From JAUUSJ01 sp964439395 (GTDB taxonomy: Bacteria > Bacillota > Clostridia > Lachnospirales > Lachnospiraceae), in assembly GCA_964439395.1 (NCBI GenBank), contig CAYTNV010000001.1, forward strand, positions 1-64,000: DNA of 64,000 nucleotides, read 5' to 3'. Every line of letters begins with the position of its first letter. The first letter of the stretch is position 1. Made by a program: the position numbers and the translations under genes. The notes beneath the pieces were generated by a model. It did no database searches, was not told the DNA's origin, and worked only from the letters and a program-made list of their open reading frames with translations. Positions 60,354 through 64,000 of the stretch are shown here, one piece after another.

Positions 60354-61055
60354 ATGGAGAACCTGAGATTTAATAATAAAAAGGTATATGAATATGTATT
60401 TGACTATTTTTCAGAACAAATTTTATCTGGTAAGCTAAAGCTTCATGATAAGATTCCTCCAGAGCGAGAAATTGCAGAAAAGCTTGGAGTAAGTCGAAAT
60501 TCAATTCGTGAAGTGATGCATATGCTAGAGATTAACGGTTTGATTGAATGTGTGCAGGGAAGTGGAAATTATGTCCGCTGTAATCCACAAGAGTATATGC
60601 TAAAATCGGTAAACATGGTTATGTCGCTACTTAAAATTAATTATACAGAAATATTTCATATACGTACTGGGTATGAGCTTACCGCATTAAAATTGGCAAT
60701 ACAGGTTGCGACAGATGAAGAGATAGAAGAGATTCACCAAATTTTACTTAAAATGGAGGAACCGATGAGTGTGAAGGATAGTGCCGACCTTGACATGAAG
60801 TTTCATTCTCACCTGATTGCGGCTTCCCATAATCGATTGCTTATTTTATACGCAGATATGCTCGGTGAATTGATGGATAAATTCATCGAAGATTTTAGAG
60901 CGAGAATCCTGATGAATAGGCAAAGAGCAGAGATACTTCGGAAATCCCACTGGGGCATTTATAATGGATTAAAAGATAGAAATTATGCAGTTGGAAGAGC
61001 TGCGATGGAGAAGCATTTTGAGGTTGTTAATGAGCACGTGGAAAAGCTTGGATAA
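60354..61055 (+). CDS. GntR/FadR-family transcriptional regulator (LldR/LctR-like)
   Basis: A 233-residue regulator. The GntR winged helix is DKIPPEREIAEKLGVSRNSI and REVMHMLEINGLIECVQGSG; the C-terminal FCD domain has the metal-ligand pattern D-x3-H in ADLDMKFHSHLI and the later His in KSHWGIYNGL and MEKHFEVVNEH. FadR-type regulators of lactate genes sense lactate. It lies at the end of the lactate cluster under its own promoter. The palindromes ATTGGrTnryCCAwT before both lctP genes are the best candidate targets. AGTGAGGAG precedes the ATG; a terminator at 61086 follows. Confidence 0.88.
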   Translation: MENLRFNNKKVYEYVFDYFSEQILSGKLKLHDKIPPEREIAEKLGVSRNSIREVMHMLEINGLIECVQGSGNYVRCNPQEYMLKSVNMVMSLLKINYTEIFHIRTGYELTALKLAIQVATDEEIEEIHQILLKMEEPMSVKDSADLDMKFHSHLIAASHNRLLILYADMLGELMDKFIEDFRARILMNRQRAEILRKSHWGIYNGLKDRNYAVGRAAMEKHFEVVNEHVEKLG

Positions 61056-61085
61056 TACCTTCAATCTCTGTCAAATAGAAAGTTC

Positions 61086-61120
61086 TTCCAGCATACCATC
61101 GCTGGGAGCATCTTTTTTTC
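61086..61120 (+). terminator. Rho-independent terminator
   Basis: TTCCAGC (61086-61092) pairs with GCTGGGA (61101-61107), then GCATC and a T run. Confidence 0.65.
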
Positions 61121-61147
61121 CACTAGGAACTCCTTCGGAGGGTTATT

Positions 61148-61534
61148 CATGTGCTTGTTTCTGCGTTGCTCTTTAATCATAGGAACGCAGAAACAGTGCA
61201 ACTTGTTAGTAGAGTAATTGGTGGAGAAATTGTTCCTGTCTATAGTAATGAGATTATGCGAGAATATCGAGAAGTACTTAGCAGAAAGAAGTTTAAATTT
61301 GAGCCAGGCATGATAAACTATATTTTACTGCTATAGAAAAATATGGCATTTTAGTGGAACTCTATTTACAAGAGTAATTTTGCCGGATAAGAAGGAGTTG
61401 CCATTTTATGAGGTAGTAATGGAAAAGCGTAATGATAATGTCTATCTGGTAACAGGTAATTTGAAGTATTTTCCTGTAGAGCCTTTATCGTAACAGCATG
61501 GCAGATGCTAGATATTTTGGACAAAGACATATAA
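61148..61534 (+). pseudogene. PIN-domain toxin-like remnant
   Basis: Pieces in different frames reconstruct a PIN-fold RNase: HVLVSALLFNHRNAETVQLV, YSNEIMREYREVLSRKKFKF, then after a frameshift near 61320 AIEKYGILVE, then LPDKKELPFYEVVMEKRNDN, YLVTGNLKYFP, and after another shift FIVTAWQMLDILDKDI to TAA. The first acidic residue with its start codon is missing, and at least two frameshifts are present. No antitoxin gene remains. Confidence 0.7.
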
Positions 61535-61560
61535 ATTTATTAAAATAATTAGGGGAAAGT

Positions 61561-61607
61561 AAAAAAGCTAATCAATATGGAGTAAAATCCAGTTGATTGG
61601 CTTTTTT
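61561..61607 (+). terminator. Terminator-like hairpin
   Basis: AAAAAAGCTAATCAA pairs with TTGATTGGCTTTTTT around the loop; flanked by A and T runs, so it can serve either direction (the Fic gene converges here). Confidence 0.8.
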
Positions 61608-61695
61608 ATTATTATAATTAGTTCTTCATAACAACCAGTTTAGATCAATTTCTATTTTAAGAGTTTTAAGTTCAAATGGGAACTAAAAATCTTAA

Positions 61696-62361
61696 TTATA
61701 TTGTCATACCCTGAATGGCGTTCTCATACAAGAACTCCTTCAGAGGGTTATTATTGCCTGTATTATAAAAATCCAGCAATGATATATTGAATTGCTCCAT
61801 GTATTTATCGGTAATAGTGAGAATGCCAGCTCCGGCAGAAACTAATATTTTATTTGCAAGTGTTAAACTTGTTTGCTTGTTACCGTCCCAAAAGAATTGA
61901 CCTCTTACACCCCATGCAAAAGCATCTAAAGCCTTATCCGTGGCGGATACATCTGGATTATAAATGATTGCTTCAAACTCCTGGATAACTTTTTCACGCT
62001 TTGGAGTAGGCGGTTCATAATCCGTACCAGAAATTCCTACTGTTCCAGTTCGGAGTTTACCCCATTCAAGTGCTTCATTTCTTGCGATATATTCATTCAG
62101 TTTGCACCAGTAGTCAAATGTTAATGGTTCATTTATGGTGTTTAAAAGAAATTTCCAGGCATCACGCATATTTAAAATCGCTTGTATATCGTCAAGCTGG
62201 ACATTCGGAACATTAACGCCATCTAAAATAGTCTTAGTCTGTGGAAACGTTACGGCTCTGTTCTCCATCTTCATTCCACAATACACATTTTCATCCCATT
62301 TCTTTTTTGCAAAAAATAGGCTTTGCTCTGGCGTTAAATGAAATTTATCTTGATAATACAT
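61696..62361 (-). CDS. Fic-family protein with altered active-site motif
   Basis: A 221-residue Fic-domain protein, start ATG 62361 after AAGGAG (minus strand). The Fic core holds EWGKLRTGTVGISGTDYEPP (substrate flap region) and the motif GQFFWDGNKQTSLTLANKIL. The canonical HPFxxGNGR has His replaced by Gln and the final Arg by Gln, so normal AMP transfer by His catalysis is not expected. Similar variants with FFDGNK occur in mobile Fic proteins, so it may have another activity or act as a regulator. A short upstream frame ends 5 nt before the start. Confidence 0.75.
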   Translation of the reverse strand: MYYQDKFHLTPEQSLFFAKKKWDENVYCGMKMENRAVTFPQTKTILDGVNVPNVQLDDIQAILNMRDAWKFLLNTINEPLTFDYWCKLNEYIARNEALEWGKLRTGTVGISGTDYEPPTPKREKVIQEFEAIIYNPDVSATDKALDAFAWGVRGQFFWDGNKQTSLTLANKILVSAGAGILTITDKYMEQFNISLLDFYNTGNNNPLKEFLYENAIQGMTI

Positions 62362-62365
62362 CGAA

Positions 62366-62485
62366 TTACTCCTTTGCAGCTTTGATTTTTTCAATACCGT
62401 TTCCTCTGATACTCCAACAGCGAAAGCCTGCCTTGTTCTTATATACACAGACTTCCAAATATACTCGAAAGTATATAAGACTCAT
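62366..62485 (-). pseudogene. Short open frame ahead of fic, probable gene remnant
   Basis: ATG 62485 to TAA 62366: 39 codons ending YKNKAGFRCWSIRGNGIEKI and KAAKE, with the fic ribosome site AAGGAG inside its last codons. This coupling suggests that a partner (antitoxin-like) gene once preceded fic. There is no ribosome site before ATG 62485, so the piece is probably the truncated C terminus. Family not known. Confidence 0.4.
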
Positions 62486-62619
62486 CTATTTTTATAAGAA
62501 GTCCACTACCAATCACTCTATTGAATGAGCGATAGTATAAGGCTCGTATCAAAACCTTTTTATAATTATAATTTATTATATATAAAAAATCAATACAAAA
62601 CAGACATATAAATGTATCC

Positions 62620-62648
62620 ATCCCATACCGAAAGGAATGGGATTTTTA
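62620..62648 (+). terminator. Hairpin in gap
   Basis: ATCCCAT pairs with ATGGGAT followed by TTTT. No plus-strand gene precedes it directly. The rest of 62486-62775 shows nothing further. Confidence 0.4.
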
Positions 62649-62775
62649 CACGTTTTTTGTAAAATTATCACGTTTCATTTTTGTCGACAATTTATTCATT
62701 CATGCGTTTGTTCTGATGGCTTAAGTTAAGTGCTTGCAGCGGGGGGATTTGATTTATATTTTTCGAGCCCCATCG

Positions 62776-64000
62776 CTACTCTTGTCTTATATTTACCTCT
62801 TCTTTTATAGTTAAATCTTTCACCCATTTATATTTTTTAAAATGTATGTACACAGCTGGAAGTTTTATAATTTCGTCCAAATTTAGGACGAAATATACAG
62901 CTATAACAGGCAATTTTAGGACGAAGGCAGCTATTGCTCCGAAAGGAACTGTAACGCACCAAAGAGTGATTGTATCACAAATCATGCCAAATTTAGAATC
63001 TCCTCCAGCAGCAAAAATTCCTGCGATAACCATACTGTTAATAGATTTTCCTATTAAATAATAAGAACATATTATTAGCATCCATTTTAGATAATACTGT
63101 GACTGTGCACTTAAATTTGTAAAATGTAAAATGATAGGGGTAATTATAAGTAAGAATAGTCCACTCACAACACCGCTTGTAATGGATAACCTAGCAAGAT
63201 GGTTGCCGTACTGTTTTGCAAGCTCTAAGTTTCCAGCTCCCATCTCATTTCCAACGATAATACTTCCTCCGTTTCCAAGTCCGAGACAAAAACAGACGAC
63301 TAGATTTTTGGAAATATTTGCGATTGAGTTGGCTGCCACAGCATCTGTTCCAAGATGCCCCATAATAACAGAGTAGGTTGTAAATCCAAGTCCCCAGATG
63401 AGCATATTTGCGATGACCGGGAGGACATGATGCCAAAATCTTTGTTCTAATTCCATATTTCTTTGCTTTAGGATGGATAGTGGTATTTTGGTTACTTCAT
63501 TTTGCATACAATACAGAATGGACCATAAAAATCCGATTCCTGTAGAGATAACAGTGGCGAGCGCTGCACCCTCAATTCCAAGCGCAGGCATTTTTAGTAG
63601 TCCAAAAATAAATACTGCATTTAAGATGATATTTAAAATTACGGTTGTCGTGCTAATTATTGTGCTTTTCATTGCTTTTCCACAGTTTTTTAACAGTCCT
63701 AGAAAAATCTGAGAAATACTAGAAAATAAATATGAAATTCCGACGACTCTTAAATATTTTATCCCTAATATAATAAGATTTTCATCAGTTGTAAAAATTC
63801 GCATTAGTATTCTTGGATAAAACATAGCTGCGATGCAAAAAAGAGCAGAAATGAAAAATGTAACTCGAGTTAAAAATGCTATAATTTCTCGAACTGTTTT
63901 TATATCTCCTTTTCCCCAATACTGTGCTACATACATATTTTCCCCTATCGTAATCGCACTAATAAATAAATTCAAGACAAATACGATTTGTCCTCCTAAA
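62776..64000 (-). CDS. MATE-family transporter, 5' end beyond window
   Basis: The frame is open to the right edge (LGGQIVFVLNLFISAITIGE at the N-terminal side), so the start lies outside; TTG 63975 is not the true start. At least 400 residues with about 11 hydrophobic segments are visible. MATE features: VAQYWGKGDIKTVREIIAFL, ISTGIGFLWSIL in the middle, VGNEMGAGNLELAKQYGNHL in the second half and AGGDSKFGMICDTITLWCVT. The FTTYSVIMGHLGTDAVAANS block is the repeat start of the second half. Substrate unknown. Confidence 0.88.
   Translation of the reverse strand, partial: LGGQIVFVLNLFISAITIGENMYVAQYWGKGDIKTVREIIAFLTRVTFFISALFCIAAMFYPRILMRIFTTDENLIILGIKYLRVVGISYLFSSISQIFLGLLKNCGKAMKSTIISTTTVILNIILNAVFIFGLLKMPALGIEGAALATVISTGIGFLWSILYCMQNEVTKIPLSILKQRNMELEQRFWHHVLPVIANMLIWGLGFTTYSVIMGHLGTDAVAANSIANISKNLVVCFCLGLGNGGSIIVGNEMGAGNLELAKQYGNHLARLSITSGVVSGLFLLIITPIILHFTNLSAQSQYYLKWMLIICSYYLIGKSINSMVIAGIFAAGGDSKFGMICDTITLWCVTVPFGAIAAFVLKLPVIAVYFVLNLDEIIKLPAVYIHFKKYKWVKDLTIKEEVNIRQE

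Noticed and set aside
61121..61150. Remnant of a second fic gene end
   Set aside because: ACTCCTTCGGAGGGTTATT resembles the antisense of the fic C terminus at 61736, but the match is only about 20 nt and could be chance.
1..64000. CRISPR array, tRNA, rRNA or replication origin
   Set aside because: No regularly spaced repeats, no cloverleaf with T-loop GTTCGAnTC, no rRNA core and no DnaA-box cluster were seen by reading.

Overview
The window is AT-rich DNA with Clostridia-type gene content and strong AGGAGG ribosome binding sites. Everything points to a gut anaerobe of the Lachnospiraceae type: a lactate-oxidising gene cluster (permeases, FAD dehydrogenase, EtfBA, acyl-CoA dehydrogenase, Ni-dependent lactate racemase), a glycyl radical dehydratase, B12-independent fermentation genes, MATE pumps and group II intron debris. 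No rRNA, tRNA or CRISPR array was found. The species cannot be named from sequence alone.

Layout. 1-7.4 kb is an accessory graveyard: a DDE transposase cut by the left edge, a complete IS30-family element with 28-bp perfect terminal repeats, small secreted proteins (one with a DUF6973-like domain), a membrane-anchored EEP-fold protein, and several decayed genes (FKBP/trigger-factor-like, toxin-like tails, two small membrane proteins broken by a frameshift and a stop codon). 7.5-10.1 kb holds a GNAT acetyltransferase, a D-2-hydroxyacid dehydrogenase and a shikimate-dehydrogenase-like protein. 10.4-24.6 kb is housekeeping or transport: DUF2284, MATE pump, CPA2 antiporter, Hsp20, an XRE regulator with membrane domain, a DUF89 protein, group II intron remnant, FabK remnant, Na+/alanine symporter, lipoprotein, LpdD-like protein, GH32 sucrose hydrolase behind two cre boxes, HAD phosphatase.

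25.1-30.3 kb: a glycerol/propanediol dehydratase-type glycyl radical enzyme with an unusual internal insertion that looks like a microcompartment encapsulation peptide. It is followed by a PocR-domain protein whose histidine kinase module is degenerate and by an AraC-type response regulator. 30.4-33.2 kb: NUDIX hydrolase, then a MarR regulator and MFS pump under look-alike promoters. 33.3-39.0 kb: a five-gene minus-strand operon (SCP2 domain, alpha/beta hydrolase, free-standing condensation domain, acyl carrier protein, AMP-dependent ligase) divergent from a TetR regulator across two matching palindromes. This is a compact, NRPS-like acyl-conjugate pathway and the best candidate here for an undescribed system. 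39.1-48.9 kb: NudC-like hydrolase, Gfo/Idh/MocA oxidoreductase, deoC, MATE, AraC, MFS, oligoendopeptidase F, HAD phosphatase.

49-61 kb is the lactate cluster. Two LctP paralogs each have their own TTGACG-N17-TATAAT promoter with the same 15-bp palindrome just after the predicted start of transcription; the FadR-type regulator at its far end probably binds it. Between them lie a 40-bp perfect hairpin and, downstream, lctD, etfB, etfA, acyl-CoA dehydrogenase and larA. 61-64 kb: PIN-domain remnant, a Fic protein lacking the motif histidine, and a MATE pump cut by the right edge.

A family of palindromic intergenic repeats (ends TATACTTTGTGAAACAG) recurs at about 11.2, 13.3, 46.1 and 55.2 kb, with weaker traces elsewhere.
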